Source: Nonomuraea sp. PA05
Lineage (GTDB): Bacteria; Actinomycetota; Actinomycetes; Streptosporangiales; Streptosporangiaceae
Direction of reading: 5' to 3'
DNA: 64,000 nucleotides
Assembly (NCBI RefSeq): GCF_008086045.1
Contig: NZ_VSEY01000020.1
Span: forward strand, 124,001-188,000
The stretch's first letter is position 1. The number at the start of each line of letters is the position of its first letter. Positions 42,073 through 50,857 of this stretch are shown one piece after another. A model generated the notes under the pieces. That model did not search any database, was not told where the DNA came from, and saw nothing but the letters and a program-made list of their open reading frames with translations. A program made the position numbers and the translations under genes.

Positions 42073-42507
42073 TCAGTGGAAGGCGTAGACCCGGTGCACG
42101 AACTCGGCGAGCTGGTCGTCGGGCAGGTGCCTGGCCAGGTCGGCCTCGCTGATCATGCCGACGATGTGACCGTCGTCCATGACCGGCAGCCGCTTGATCT
42201 GGTGCTCCTCCATGCGCGCCAGCGCGTCCTCCACGGTGGCGTCCGACGGGACCCACACCAGCCCGGTGGCCAGCTCACCGGCCGTCACCTGGGCGGGGTC
42301 GTGACCGGCCGCGACACACTTCACGACGATGTCGCGGTCGGTGATGATGCCCGTCACGCGGTCGTCGGGACCGCACACGGGCAGGGCGCCCACGTCGCTG
42401 TTGCGCATCATCTGCGCCGCCCGGTCGAGGGTCTCGTGCGCGCCGATGCACTCCGCTCCCGTGCTCATGACGTCGCGGGCGGTTTCGTTGGGTTGTCCGC
42501 TGATCAT
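42073..42507 (-). CDS. CBS domain pair protein
   Basis: 144 residues, two CBS motifs in tandem (ARDVMSTGAECIGAHETLDRAAQMM with VTGIITDRDIV, and VPSDATVEDALARMEEHQIKRLPVMD with IVGMISEADLA). Such stand-alone pairs bind adenosine nucleotides and regulate partners. ATG 42507 has AGGGGAAG upstream. It follows tusA on the same strand with 86 bases between, so they may be in one transcript. Confidence 0.93.
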   Translation of the reverse strand: MISGQPNETARDVMSTGAECIGAHETLDRAAQMMRNSDVGALPVCGPDDRVTGIITDRDIVVKCVAAGHDPAQVTAGELATGLVWVPSDATVEDALARMEEHQIKRLPVMDDGHIVGMISEADLARHLPDDQLAEFVHRVYAFH

Positions 42508-42593
42508 GGCTTCCCCTGCATGTAGATGGACTCGTACGGGAAGCCCCTACCCACCGTGCGGAGCTGAATCGGGGATTTGCGGACGACCGGAAA

Positions 42594-42839
42594 TCAGTAG
42601 TTCCGCATGACGTGGATCGCCCAGCCGCCGTCGGGCAGCTCGTACGAGCCGACGTGCCGGTGCGACTTCAGCCTGCACCACGCCGGCACGTCCGTGTACG
42701 CCGCCGGATCGTCGGCCAGCACGGCCACCACGGCGTTCAGCGGGACGTAGTTGATCTGCTCGGCGAGCATGATGATCGGGATCGGGCACTTCTTCCCGAG
42801 CGCGTCGATCGTCAAAGCCGGCTGTGTCACCTCGGTCAT
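42594..42839 (-). CDS. tusA: TusA-like sulfurtransferase
   Basis: 81 residues with the catalytic KKCPIPIIML (Cys18, CPxP) at the N-terminus. It accepts persulfide sulfur from a cysteine desulfurase and passes it on. The ATG overlaps the stop of the upstream cysteine desulfurase by 4 bases (ATGA), which strongly supports a functional pair. The tail SYELPDGGWAIHVMRNY differs from E. coli TusA, as is usual for actinobacterial relatives. Confidence 0.9.
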   Translation of the reverse strand: MTEVTQPALTIDALGKKCPIPIIMLAEQINYVPLNAVVAVLADDPAAYTDVPAWCRLKSHRHVGSYELPDGGWAIHVMRNY

Positions 42840-43978
42840 GCGACTCCCGCGTCCTGGCGGATGCGGCGCACCAGATCGGGCAGCACGGCGAGGAACGAGT
42901 CGACCTCGGCCGCGGAAGTCCCCCTGGGTAGCGACACCCGGACATTCCCATGCGTCAGCACGCCCATCGCCTCAAGGACGTGCGATGGACGAAGCGTACT
43001 AGCGGTGCACGAACTTCCGGACGATACGGCGAATCCGGCCTTGTCCAGCTCCGTCAGCAGCGCCTCCCCGTCAACGTACAGGCACGAAAAGGTCACGATG
43101 TGCGGCGCCCGGTCAACGGGGTCGCCGATGACCTCCACGTCCGGCACGATCTCCGGGACGGTTCGCCTGATCTTGTCGACGAGCCGGGAAAGCCTGGCCT
43201 GCTCCTGCTCCGCCTCGGCCGCGGTCGCGCGCAGGGCCGCCGCCGCGGCGACGACGGCGGGCACGTTCTCGAAGCCGGGCACCCGCCGCCGCTCCCGCTC
43301 GTCCTCGGGCAGGTACGAGCGGAACCGCGTGCCCTTGCGCACCACCAGCACGCCCACCCCGGCGGGGCCGCCCCACTTGTGCGCGCTGGCCGTCAGCACC
43401 GACCAGCCCTGCGGCGGCGGCATCCGGCCGGCCGTCTGGGCCGCGTCCACCAGCAGCGGCACGCCGTGCTCGCGGCACGCCTCGGCGGCCCGCGCCACCG
43501 GCTGCAGCGTGCCCACCTCGTGGTTGGCCGCCTGGAGGCAGGCCAGCGCCGTGCCGGGCCGCGCCACCGCCTCGGCGAACGCGTCGGGATCCACCCGCCC
43601 GCTCAGCGTCACGCCGACCGTCTCGACCGTGCCGCCGTCGCGCTCGTGCACCTCGCCCGCGTGCAGCACGCTCGAGTGCTCGACCGCGCTGGTCACGAGA
43701 TGGCGTCCGGCCCTGCGCCTTCCGTGTAGGGTGCCGAGGACGCCGAGATGCACGGCCTGCGTGCCGGACGAGGTGAACACCACCTCGTCGGGGCGCGCGC
43801 CGAGCACCTCGGCCACCTCCGTGCGAGCCTGCTCCAGCAGCAGGTGCGCGCGGCGGGCCTGGCCATAGAGTCTCGCGGGGTCGGCCCAGCCGGTGTCGAT
43901 CGCCGCCACCAGCGCCTCGCGCGCCTCGGGGTGGAGCGGTTCGCTCGAAGCCGCGTCGAAGTAAGCCACGAGACTCAT
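42836..43978 (-). CDS. cysteine desulfurase (class V PLP enzyme)
   Basis: 380 residues. PLP lysine in TASAHKWGGP, phosphate-side TSSGTQAVHLG, and the catalytic cysteine loop SSGSSCTASTL like NifS/IscS. It removes sulfur from cysteine to form a persulfide that TusA accepts. ATG 43978 is chosen from homologue lengths; a longer frame to 44092 is possible but unlikely. It is divergent from ctaC by 154 bases. Confidence 0.93.
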   Translation of the reverse strand: MSLVAYFDAASSEPLHPEAREALVAAIDTGWADPARLYGQARRAHLLLEQARTEVAEVLGARPDEVVFTSSGTQAVHLGVLGTLHGRRRAGRHLVTSAVEHSSVLHAGEVHERDGGTVETVGVTLSGRVDPDAFAEAVARPGTALACLQAANHEVGTLQPVARAAEACREHGVPLLVDAAQTAGRMPPPQGWSVLTASAHKWGGPAGVGVLVVRKGTRFRSYLPEDERERRRVPGFENVPAVVAAAAALRATAAEAEQEQARLSRLVDKIRRTVPEIVPDVEVIGDPVDRAPHIVTFSCLYVDGEALLTELDKAGFAVSSGSSCTASTLRPSHVLEAMGVLTHGNVRVSLPRGTSAAEVDSFLAVLPDLVRRIRQDAGVA

Positions 43979-44132
43979 CGTCCCACTTGCGGCGCCACCG
44001 AGGGGTCGCGCGGTGGGGCGAGGCCCCTGCACGCTAATGTGTCTGCTTGTCAGTCTGTGCTTGATGCAGAAAGAAGCAATACGAGCGCCCAAGGGAAAGA
44101 CTCTTGGGCTTCATCTGTGGGGTAGGCGATCC

Positions 44133-44963
44133 GTGAGTCCGACTCGCCGTACGACGCGGCGTTCGTTGGCCCGGCGCAGGGTGCCGCGCGCCGCCGCTTT
44201 GGCGTTGCTGCTGGCCACTGCTACGGCGTGTGCTAATGACGTCCCCGAGGCCAACTGGTCTCGCGGCCTTCTTCCCGACCACATCACCGAGCAGGGCGAG
44301 ATCGTCCAGAATCTGTGGAACGGGGCCTGGATCGCCGCACTCGCCACGGGTGCCGTCGTCATCGGCCTGATCATCTGGGCGTGCATCTTCCACCGTAAGC
44401 GCAGGGCCAAGGCAGAGCTGCCGCCGCAGGTTCGTTACAACCTGCCGATCGAGATGCTCTACACCTTGATCCCGCTGGTGATGGTGTCGGTGTTCTTCTT
44501 CTTCACCGCCCGCGACAGCGAGGCGCTGGCCCGGGTCGACGGGAACGCGCCGGTCAAGGTGAAGGTCGAGGCCTTCCAGTGGAGCTGGCGCTTCACCACC
44601 ACGGTCCAGGGCAAGGGCACCAAGCCCGTCGCCGGCGTGCCGGTGAGCGACTACAAGGCCGGCCCGCAGCTCGTCCTCCCGGTGAACACGAAGGTCGAGT
44701 TCGACCTGCAGACCGACGACGTCATCCACTCGTTCTGGGTGCCGGAGTTCCTGTTCAAGCGGGACGTCATCCCGGGCATCCCCGAGGGTGACCCCGGCCG
44801 GAAGTTCCAGATCACGACGCTCAACAAGCCTGGTGTCTACGCCGGCCGCTGCGCCGAGTTGTGCGGTGTCGACCACAGCCGGATGTTGTTCTCCGTGAAG
44901 CTCGTTCCGCAGGCTGAGTTCGACCAGTACGTTGCGACCAACCAGGCTGGGAGTGCCCAGTGA
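44133..44963 (+). CDS. ctaC: cytochrome c oxidase subunit II
   Basis: 276 residues. Very basic N-terminus, then a lipoprotein-like signal (ALALLLATATACAND) with a weak lipobox, two membrane helices (WIAALATGAVVIGLIIWACIF and MLYTLIPLVMVSVFFFF) and the CuA cupredoxin domain: SFWVPEFLFK and CAELCGVDHSRM with the copper ligands. It takes electrons from the bc1 side. The GTG 44133 lies shortly after GTAGG. The stop overlaps ctaD by GTGA. A small 7-bp hairpin (44087-44109) precedes it. Confidence 0.95.
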   Translation: MSPTRRTTRRSLARRRVPRAAALALLLATATACANDVPEANWSRGLLPDHITEQGEIVQNLWNGAWIAALATGAVVIGLIIWACIFHRKRRAKAELPPQVRYNLPIEMLYTLIPLVMVSVFFFFTARDSEALARVDGNAPVKVKVEAFQWSWRFTTTVQGKGTKPVAGVPVSDYKAGPQLVLPVNTKVEFDLQTDDVIHSFWVPEFLFKRDVIPGIPEGDPGRKFQITTLNKPGVYAGRCAELCGVDHSRMLFSVKLVPQAEFDQYVATNQAGSAQ

Positions 44964-46633
44964 CCGCCATTCACGAACCCCTGACGACCGCGCCGGTCAG
45001 GCCCACGGGTAGCCCCAAGGGTCAGATCATCGCCAAGTGGCTGTCCTCGACTGATCACAAGATCATCGGGCACATGTACTTGATCACGTCGTTCGCCTTC
45101 TTCCTCATCGGCGGCGTGATGGCCCTCGTCATGCGGGCCGAGCTGGCGCAGCCGGGGCTGCAGTTCACCAGCAACGAGCAGTTCAACCAGCTGTTCACCA
45201 TGCACGGCACGATCATGCTGCTGATGTTCGCGACGCCGCTGTTCGCCGGCTTCGCCAACGAGCTGATGCCGCTGCAGATCGGCGCCCCCGACGTGGCGTT
45301 CCCGCGGCTGAACATGGTCAGCTACTGGCTCTACCTGTTCGGCAGCCTCATCGCCGTCTCCGGCTTCTTCACCCCGGGCGGCGCGGCCTCGTTCGGCTGG
45401 TTCGCCTACACGCCGCTGTCCAACGCGATCAACTCGCCCGGCATCGGCGGCGACCTGTGGATCATGGGTCTGGCCCTGTCGGGCCTGGGCACGATCCTCG
45501 GCGCGGTCAACTTCATCACCACGATCATCTGCATGCGCGCGCCCGGCATGACCATGTTCCGGATGCCGCTGTTCACCTGGAACATCCTGCTCACCAGCAT
45601 GCTCGTGCTGATGGCCTTCCCGGTGCTGGCCGCCGCGCTGCTGGCGCTGGAGTCCGACCGCAAGCTCGGCACGCACATCTTCGCCTCCGACAACGGCGGC
45701 GCGCTGCTCTGGCAGCACCTGTTCTGGTTCTTCGGCCATCCCGAGGTGTACATCATCGCGCTGCCGTTCTTCGGCATCGTGACCGAGATCATCCCGGTGT
45801 TCAGCCGCAAGCCGGTCTTCGGCTACATCAGCCTCGTGGCCGCGACGATCTCGATCGCCGGTCTGTCCATCACGGTCTGGGCGCACCACATGTTCCCGAC
45901 CGGGCAGGTGCTGCTGCCGTTCTTCTCGTTCATGACGTTCCTCATCGCGGTACCGACCGGGGTGAAGTTCTTCAACTGGATCGGCACGATGTGGCGCGGC
46001 CACCTCAGCTTCGAGTCGCCGATGCTGTTCTCGGTCGGCTTCCTCATCACCTTCCTCCTGGGTGGTCTGACGGGCGTCATCCTGGCCTCGCCGCCGCTCG
46101 ACTTCCACATCAGCGACACCTACTTCGTCGTCGCCCACTTCCACTACGTGGTCTTCGGCACCGTGGTGTTCGCGATGTTCGCCGGGTTCTACTTCTGGTG
46201 GCCCAAGTTCACCGGCAAGATGCTCGACGACAAGCTGGGCAAGCTGCACTTCTGGCTGCTGTTCGTCGGCTTCCACACGACGTTCCTCGTCCAACACTGG
46301 CTGGGCATGGCCGGTTTCCCGCGCCGTTACGCCGACTACAGCGCGGCCGACGGCTTCACCGACCTCAACCTGCTCTCCTCCGTGGGCGCGTTCGTGCTGG
46401 GCGCCTCGACGCTGCCGTTCTTCTACAACGTCTGGAAGACCTGGCGCAGCGCGCCCAAGGTCACCGTCGACGACCCGTGGGGTTACGGCAACTCGCTGGA
46501 GTGGGCCACGAGCTGCCCGCCGCCGCGGCACAACTTCACCTCGCTGCCGCGCATCCGGTCCGAGCGTCCCGCGTTCGACAAGCGGTTCCCGCACGCCACC
46601 GCCAAGTCCGACCACCCGGAGGTTGAGTCCTGA
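44960..46633 (+). CDS. ctaD: cytochrome c oxidase subunit I
   Basis: 557 residues, twelve membrane helices. Heme a, heme a3 and CuB ligands in FTMHGTIMLLMFATPL, FFGHPEVYIIALPFFG and VWAHHMFPTG, and HFHYVVFGTVVF for the heme histidines; TYFVVAHFHYV is a hallmark. It reduces oxygen and pumps protons. The start GTG overlaps the ctaC stop, and the stop overlaps ctaF (TGATG), so the three are translationally coupled. Confidence 0.98.
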   Translation: MTAIHEPLTTAPVRPTGSPKGQIIAKWLSSTDHKIIGHMYLITSFAFFLIGGVMALVMRAELAQPGLQFTSNEQFNQLFTMHGTIMLLMFATPLFAGFANELMPLQIGAPDVAFPRLNMVSYWLYLFGSLIAVSGFFTPGGAASFGWFAYTPLSNAINSPGIGGDLWIMGLALSGLGTILGAVNFITTIICMRAPGMTMFRMPLFTWNILLTSMLVLMAFPVLAAALLALESDRKLGTHIFASDNGGALLWQHLFWFFGHPEVYIIALPFFGIVTEIIPVFSRKPVFGYISLVAATISIAGLSITVWAHHMFPTGQVLLPFFSFMTFLIAVPTGVKFFNWIGTMWRGHLSFESPMLFSVGFLITFLLGGLTGVILASPPLDFHISDTYFVVAHFHYVVFGTVVFAMFAGFYFWWPKFTGKMLDDKLGKLHFWLLFVGFHTTFLVQHWLGMAGFPRRYADYSAADGFTDLNLLSSVGAFVLGASTLPFFYNVWKTWRSAPKVTVDDPWGYGNSLEWATSCPPPRHNFTSLPRIRSERPAFDKRFPHATAKSDHPEVES

Positions 46634-47046
46634 TGAAGGTGCAGGGATGGTTGTTCCTGCTGTGCGGCGTCTTCTTCGCCGGCGTGGACATCGCCTACTG
46701 GTTCTGGACGAAGGCCGCCACGGGCAAGGGTGAGCCGGTCGGCACGACCGCCATGGCCATCTCCGTCGGCTTCGCGTTCATGGTCGGCTACTACCTGATG
46801 TTCACCGCGCGGCGCATCGGCGCCCAGCCGGAGGACAACAAGCAGGCCGAGATCAGCGACGGCGCGGGCGAGCTGGGCTTCTTCAGCCCGAGCAGCTGGT
46901 GGCCGCTGTTCCTGTGCCTGGCGGCGGCCTTCGCCTTCGCCGGGTTCGTGATCGGCTTCTGGATGTTCCTGATCGGGGTCTTCCTCGTGATCATGGCCAT
47001 GATCGGGTTCGTCTTCCAGTACTACCGGGGTCACTTCTCGCACTGA
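46633..47046 (+). CDS. ctaF: cytochrome c oxidase subunit IV (actinobacterial)
   Basis: 137 residues, four membrane helices (FLLCGVFFAGVDIAYWFW first, then FAFMVGYYLMF, FLCLAAAFAFAGFVIGFWMF and FLVIMAMIGFVF). This small subunit is specific to actinobacterial aa3 oxidases. It starts within the ctaD stop. A perfect terminator follows 16 bases later. Confidence 0.95.
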   Translation: MKVQGWLFLLCGVFFAGVDIAYWFWTKAATGKGEPVGTTAMAISVGFAFMVGYYLMFTARRIGAQPEDNKQAEISDGAGELGFFSPSSWWPLFLCLAAAFAFAGFVIGFWMFLIGVFLVIMAMIGFVFQYYRGHFSH

Positions 47047-47062
47047 CCCCCACCTGCCTGGA

Positions 47063-47099
47063 GCGGGCGTCCTCCCTTGAGGGAGGACGCCCGCTTTTT
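47063..47099 (+). terminator. intrinsic terminator of ctaC-D-F
   Basis: GCGGGCGTCCTCCC and its complement form a 14-bp stem with a TTGA tetraloop, followed by five T residues. A textbook rho-independent terminator. Confidence 0.97.
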
Positions 47100-47150
47100 G
47101 GTGTTCTTTGCCAGTGTCCGGATGTGGTGATTCAACCACTCAGGGTAATA

Positions 47151-47243
47151 AAGGAGGCAGAAGTGGCTCGATCGTGGACGAGGGAGTACTCGTGGGGCGC
47201 GGAGCGTATGGAACGGCCGGCCTGCTGGCCCTGGCGCTGCTGA
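47151..47243 (+). other. strong ribosome site feeding a 26-codon upstream ORF
   Basis: AAGGAGG (47151-47157) lies 5 bases before GTG 47163, the best ribosome site in this region. The frame runs 26 codons to TGA at 47241-47243 and overlaps the start of the L,D-transpeptidase gene in another frame. It may be a leader peptide, or show that a frameshift separates it from the real signal peptide. Confidence 0.4.
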
Positions 47244-48397
47244 CAGCGTGCTCGGCGGCCCCCGCCGAGAAGCCGAGCGGGGTGGCCATGGCAGGCGGGG
47301 CGCGTGGCGCCCCTGTAGGCGTCTCTCCGGCGGACAAGAGCGCGAACGTGCCCACGGACCAGCCCGTGGTGGTGTCGGTCCACGGGGGCAGGCTCAAGAG
47401 CGTCCAGGTGGACGGCGGCAAGGCCGGCCCGCTGCGAGGCGTCCTGAGCTCCGACGGCTCCCGCTGGCGCAGCCTCGGCACCGCCAGGCCCGGCACCTCC
47501 TACACGGTCACCGCCGTCTCCCTGGACGCCTCAGGCCGGTCGCTGGAGACCAGGAGCGCGTTCACGACGGCCAAGGGCGACAAGATCTTCGACATCGAGA
47601 CCATCACCCCGAACAAGGACGACACCGGCCTGACCGTCGGCGTCGGCATGCCCGTCATGATCGCCTTCGACAAGCCCGTCACCGACCGGATCGCCATCGA
47701 GCGCAACCTCACCGTGCACAGCTCCAAGCCGGTCGAGGGCGCCTGGCACTGGTTCGACAACCAGCACGTGGACTTCCGGCCAGAGAAGTACTGGCCCGCG
47801 CACACCAAGGTGCGGGTCGAGGCCAACCTGGCGGGGGTGCGCGGCGCGCCCGGCATGTACGGCAAGCGGAACGTCCGCGTCGACTTCAAGATCGGCCGAT
47901 CGCAGATCACCAAGGGCAGCACCGACGAGCACGTCCTCGTCGTCCGGCGGAACGGCAAGAAGATCCGCACCATGCCGATGAGCGCCGGGCAGGGCGGGCA
48001 GTGGAAGTACTACACGACCTCGGGCATCCACCTGGCCATGTCCCGCGAGCCCGTCACCGTGATGACCTCGCCGGGGATCGGGCCCGGGTCGGCGGGGTAC
48101 TACCGGCTCACCGTCTACAACACGGTGCGGATCTCCAACAGCGGTGAGTACGTGCACAGCGCGCCCTGGTCGGTGGGGTCGCAGGGGAACTCGAACGTCA
48201 GCCACGGGTGTGTGAACATCAGCCCGGACAACGCTTCGTGGTTCATCAAGAACACGTTGATCGGGGATCCGATCATCATCACGGGGACGCCGCGGAAGCT
48301 GGAGCCGACCAACGGGTGGGGGCACTGGCAGGAGAACTGGAGGCAGTGGCTCAAGTGGAGCTCGCTGAAGGCCGGGCCGACGCTGGCGCTGCGCTGA
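47192..48397 (+). CDS. L,D-transpeptidase lipoprotein
   Basis: 401 residues from GTG 47192. N-terminal lipoprotein signal with lipobox LLTAC (Cys about residue 20), then two Ig-like domains (VVVSVHGGRLKSVQVDGG and DTGLTVGVGMPVMIAFDKPV) and a YkuD catalytic domain with the catalytic SHGCVNIS (His, Cys). This order matches LdtMt2-type enzymes that form 3-3 peptidoglycan cross-links outside the membrane. GAGGGAG lies 5 bases upstream of the chosen start. It follows the cytochrome oxidase terminator and is monocistronic. Confidence 0.93.
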   Translation: MGRGAYGTAGLLALALLTACSAAPAEKPSGVAMAGGARGAPVGVSPADKSANVPTDQPVVVSVHGGRLKSVQVDGGKAGPLRGVLSSDGSRWRSLGTARPGTSYTVTAVSLDASGRSLETRSAFTTAKGDKIFDIETITPNKDDTGLTVGVGMPVMIAFDKPVTDRIAIERNLTVHSSKPVEGAWHWFDNQHVDFRPEKYWPAHTKVRVEANLAGVRGAPGMYGKRNVRVDFKIGRSQITKGSTDEHVLVVRRNGKKIRTMPMSAGQGGQWKYYTTSGIHLAMSREPVTVMTSPGIGPGSAGYYRLTVYNTVRISNSGEYVHSAPWSVGSQGNSNVSHGCVNISPDNASWFIKNTLIGDPIIITGTPRKLEPTNGWGHWQENWRQWLKWSSLKAGPTLALR

Positions 48398-48482
48398 GGG
48401 CCTCCTGACGGCCCTCCGCGTGCCGCGTGCGTGTGCGGCGTGCGCGAGCGCCGTGCGTGTCCGGCGTGTGCGGGCGGCGGGG

Positions 48483-48510
48483 CCGGGCTCCGGAGCGGTG
48501 CGGAGCCCGG
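48483..48510. terminator. hairpin between the transpeptidase and trpD
   Basis: CCGGGCTCCG and CGGAGCCCGG form a 10-bp stem with an 8-base loop in the 128-base convergent gap, able to end both transcripts. The rest of the gap is a G/C-rich GTGCG-like low-complexity stretch. Confidence 0.75.
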
Positions 48511-48525
48511 AACGGCCGTGTTCCG

Positions 48526-49575
48526 TCAGGACCCGGGCCGGAAGGACCCGCTGGCCTCGATCCACCGATCGAGCACGGTCGCCGCGGCCCCGGAGTCCAC
48601 CGCCTGCACCGCCCGCGCGTACCCGTCGATCATCGCCGAGTCGAGATCCTCGCCGGGCCCGTTGAGCGCCACCAGGGCGGCAGCCGTGTTGAGCAGCACG
48701 GCATCGCGCACAGGCCCGGTCTTGCCGCGGACGAGATCGTGCACGGCCTGCGCGTTGAACGCCACGTCGCCGCCGCGCAGCGCGCCCACGTCGGCGCGCG
48801 GGATGCCGAGCACCGCCGGGTCGAACGTGGTCTGGGTCGCGGTGCCGTCCTTGACCACCCAGACGGTGGAGGTGGCGGCGATGGTCAGCTCGTCCAGGCC
48901 GTCGTCGCCGCGGAAGACCAGGGCGGAGACGCCGCGCTCGGCGAAGACGCCCGCGAGGACCGGCAGCATGCCGGCGTCGTAGACGCCGATGGCCTGGGCG
49001 GCAGGGCGGGCCGGGTTGGTGAGCGGGCCGAGGAAGTTGAAGATCGTGGGAACGCCGATCTCCTTGCGCGTGGGGCCGGCGTGGCGCAGCGCGGGGTGGT
49101 AGACGGGCGCGAAGCAGAACGCGATGCCCGCGTCGCGCGCGACCTGCGCCGTCTGCTCGGGCGTGAGGTCGAGCCGGATCCCGAGGTGCTCCAGCACGTC
49201 GGCGGCGCCGCAGGAGGAGGAGGCGGCGCGGTTGCCGTGCTTGACGACCCTGGCCCCCGCCGCGGCGGCCACGATGGCGGCCATGGTGGAGACGTTGACG
49301 GTGTGCGCCCGGTCGCCGCCGGTGCCGACGATGTCGACCACGGGCCCCTCGACGGTCAGCGGCGTGGCCAGGTCGAGCATGGTGCGGGCGAGCCCGACGA
49401 CCTCGGCCACGGTCTCGCCCTTGGCGCGCAGCGCGATCACGAAGCCGGCGATCTGGGACGGCGTCGCGGCGCCGGACATGATCTCCCGCATCGCCCAGGC
49501 CGACTCGTCGGAAGTGAGGTGCTCTCCGGACAGGAGAGCGGAAAGCAGGGTGGGCCAGGTCGTCCGGGAGTCCAT
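48526..49575 (-). CDS. trpD: anthranilate phosphoribosyltransferase
   Basis: 349 residues. Second step of tryptophan synthesis. Phosphoribosyl pyrophosphate loop VDIVGTGGDRAHTVNVST, KHGNRAASSSCGAADVLE and the anthranilate-binding FNFLGPLTNPARP are all present. ATG 49575 has AGG 5 bases upstream. No other trp gene is nearby; the position beside ctaE and the bc1 genes is conserved in mycobacteria. Confidence 0.96.
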   Translation of the reverse strand: MDSRTTWPTLLSALLSGEHLTSDESAWAMREIMSGAATPSQIAGFVIALRAKGETVAEVVGLARTMLDLATPLTVEGPVVDIVGTGGDRAHTVNVSTMAAIVAAAAGARVVKHGNRAASSSCGAADVLEHLGIRLDLTPEQTAQVARDAGIAFCFAPVYHPALRHAGPTRKEIGVPTIFNFLGPLTNPARPAAQAIGVYDAGMLPVLAGVFAERGVSALVFRGDDGLDELTIAATSTVWVVKDGTATQTTFDPAVLGIPRADVGALRGGDVAFNAQAVHDLVRGKTGPVRDAVLLNTAAALVALNGPGEDLDSAMIDGYARAVQAVDSGAAATVLDRWIEASGSFRPGS

Positions 49576-49581
49576 GGGCAC

Positions 49582-50007
49582 CTACTTAGCGTTGAGACGG
49601 GTGGAGTTGCGGCGGCGCATCAGGTCGGCCACGGTGTCGGCCAGCACCATGGGCTCCAGGGGCTGCGACACGACCGCGTCGGCCTTGGACCAGTCGGCCA
49701 GCCAGCGGTCGTCGCGCCTGGCGATGATCAGGCAGATGGGCGGGCAGTCGTAGACCTCGTCCTTGGCCTGGCGGGAGACGCCCATGCCGCCGGCGGGCTG
49801 CGTCTCGCCGTCGAGGATCGCCACGTCGATCTCACCCGAGTTCAGCCACTGGTGGACCTTGGGCTCGGTGGCGCACTCCACGATCTCCACGAGGGGTACG
49901 TCGGCCGCGGGGCGCCTGCCGATGGCCTGGCTCACCTCGGCCCGGGTGGCGGCGTCGTCGCTGTAGACGAGGACCTTCATCTTCTCGTCGGTGCTCCCAG
50001 TGGACAT
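49582..50007 (-). CDS. receiver-domain-only protein
   Basis: 141 residues. A CheY-like fold without output domain: acidic pair in VLVYSDDAATR, candidate phosphorylation Asp in VAILDGETQPAGG, later CPPICLIIARRDD and SQPLEPMVLADTV in place of the usual Thr and Lys positions. The lack of a standard final Lys suggests altered or lost phosphorylation. It lies 6 bases upstream of trpD on the same strand. ATG 50007 or 49980 could be the start. Role unknown. Confidence 0.7.
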   Translation of the reverse strand: MSTGSTDEKMKVLVYSDDAATRAEVSQAIGRRPAADVPLVEIVECATEPKVHQWLNSGEIDVAILDGETQPAGGMGVSRQAKDEVYDCPPICLIIARRDDRWLADWSKADAVVSQPLEPMVLADTVADLMRRRNSTRLNAK

Positions 50008-50186
50008 CGGTCGCGCTCACTATCAGTCGAAGCGGTATGGTCACCTGGGATCGTACCGGTGTGCCGGGATGCATACCCAGGGCACCATGCCTGGTGGGTG
50101 TTATGCGGCAATTATCCCAGCTTGGCTACCGGTTTGGACCTGCTAACGGGGGGTCGTGCGCCGGACCGACCACCGGAGCCGCAATA

Positions 50187-50843
50187 ATGCTGCCCGTGGC
50201 GACAGCATCCGCAATAACTTCGACGACGACAGCACAGTCGTACCGCAGACCGAACCTGGTCAGTGTGGGCACGATCGTCTGGCTGTCCTCTGAGCTCATG
50301 TTCTTCGCGGCGCTGTTCGCGATGTACTTCACCATCCGGTCGGTGAGCGAGGGCAAGGGCCTCGAGTGGGGCCCCGCGCTACTTCCCGCGGGCACGCATG
50401 CCGCAGAGGGAGTCGCTCACCTGAACATCCCGTTCGCGACGGCCAACACGATCATCCTGGTTCTGTCGAGTGTGACGTGCCAGCTTGGTGTGTGGGCCGC
50501 GGAGAAGGGGCAGGTCGGCAAGCTCCGCTTCTGGTACATCGTCAGCTTCCTGATGGGCGCCGTCTTCGTCGCCGGTCAGCTGTACGAGTACATGGAGCTG
50601 GCGTCAGAGGGCGCGACCTTGTCCGCTAACGCCTACACCTCGGTGTTCTACCTGACGACGGGCTTCCACGGCCTGCACGTGACCGGTGGCCTGATCGCGT
50701 TCCTGTTCATGCTGGGACGCACGTACGCCGCGAAGCGCTTCACGCATGAGCAGGCCACCAGCGCGATCGTCGTGTCCTACTACTGGCACTTCGTAGACGT
50801 CGTCTGGATCGGTCTTTTCGCGACCATCTACATCATTCGTTAA
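50187..50843 (+). CDS. ctaE: cytochrome c oxidase subunit III
   Basis: 218 residues from ATG 50187 (GGAG 8 bases upstream); GTG 50196 is an alternative with AATAAT 7 bases before it. Five membrane helices, e.g. VGTIVWLSSELMFFAALFAMYF and TGFHGLHVTGGLIAFLFML, with the conserved Glu of helix and HGLHV. It is encoded with the bc1 genes rather than with ctaC-D-F, the usual actinobacterial split. Confidence 0.95.
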   Translation: MLPVATASAITSTTTAQSYRRPNLVSVGTIVWLSSELMFFAALFAMYFTIRSVSEGKGLEWGPALLPAGTHAAEGVAHLNIPFATANTIILVLSSVTCQLGVWAAEKGQVGKLRFWYIVSFLMGAVFVAGQLYEYMELASEGATLSANAYTSVFYLTTGFHGLHVTGGLIAFLFMLGRTYAAKRFTHEQATSAIVVSYYWHFVDVVWIGLFATIYIIR

Positions 50844-50857
50844 GGAACGGGATCTCT

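Noticed and set aside
44087..44109. 7-bp hairpin in the ctaC leader
   Set aside because: Stem is short and could occur by chance; kept only as a remark in the ctaC entry.
44837..46615. Long frame antisense to ctaD
   Set aside because: Composition and position are those of a shadow of the cytochrome oxidase gene.
50071..50106. Imperfect hairpin upstream of ctaE
   Set aside because: The stem has several bulges and no consistent relation to promoter or ribosome site; too weak to call.
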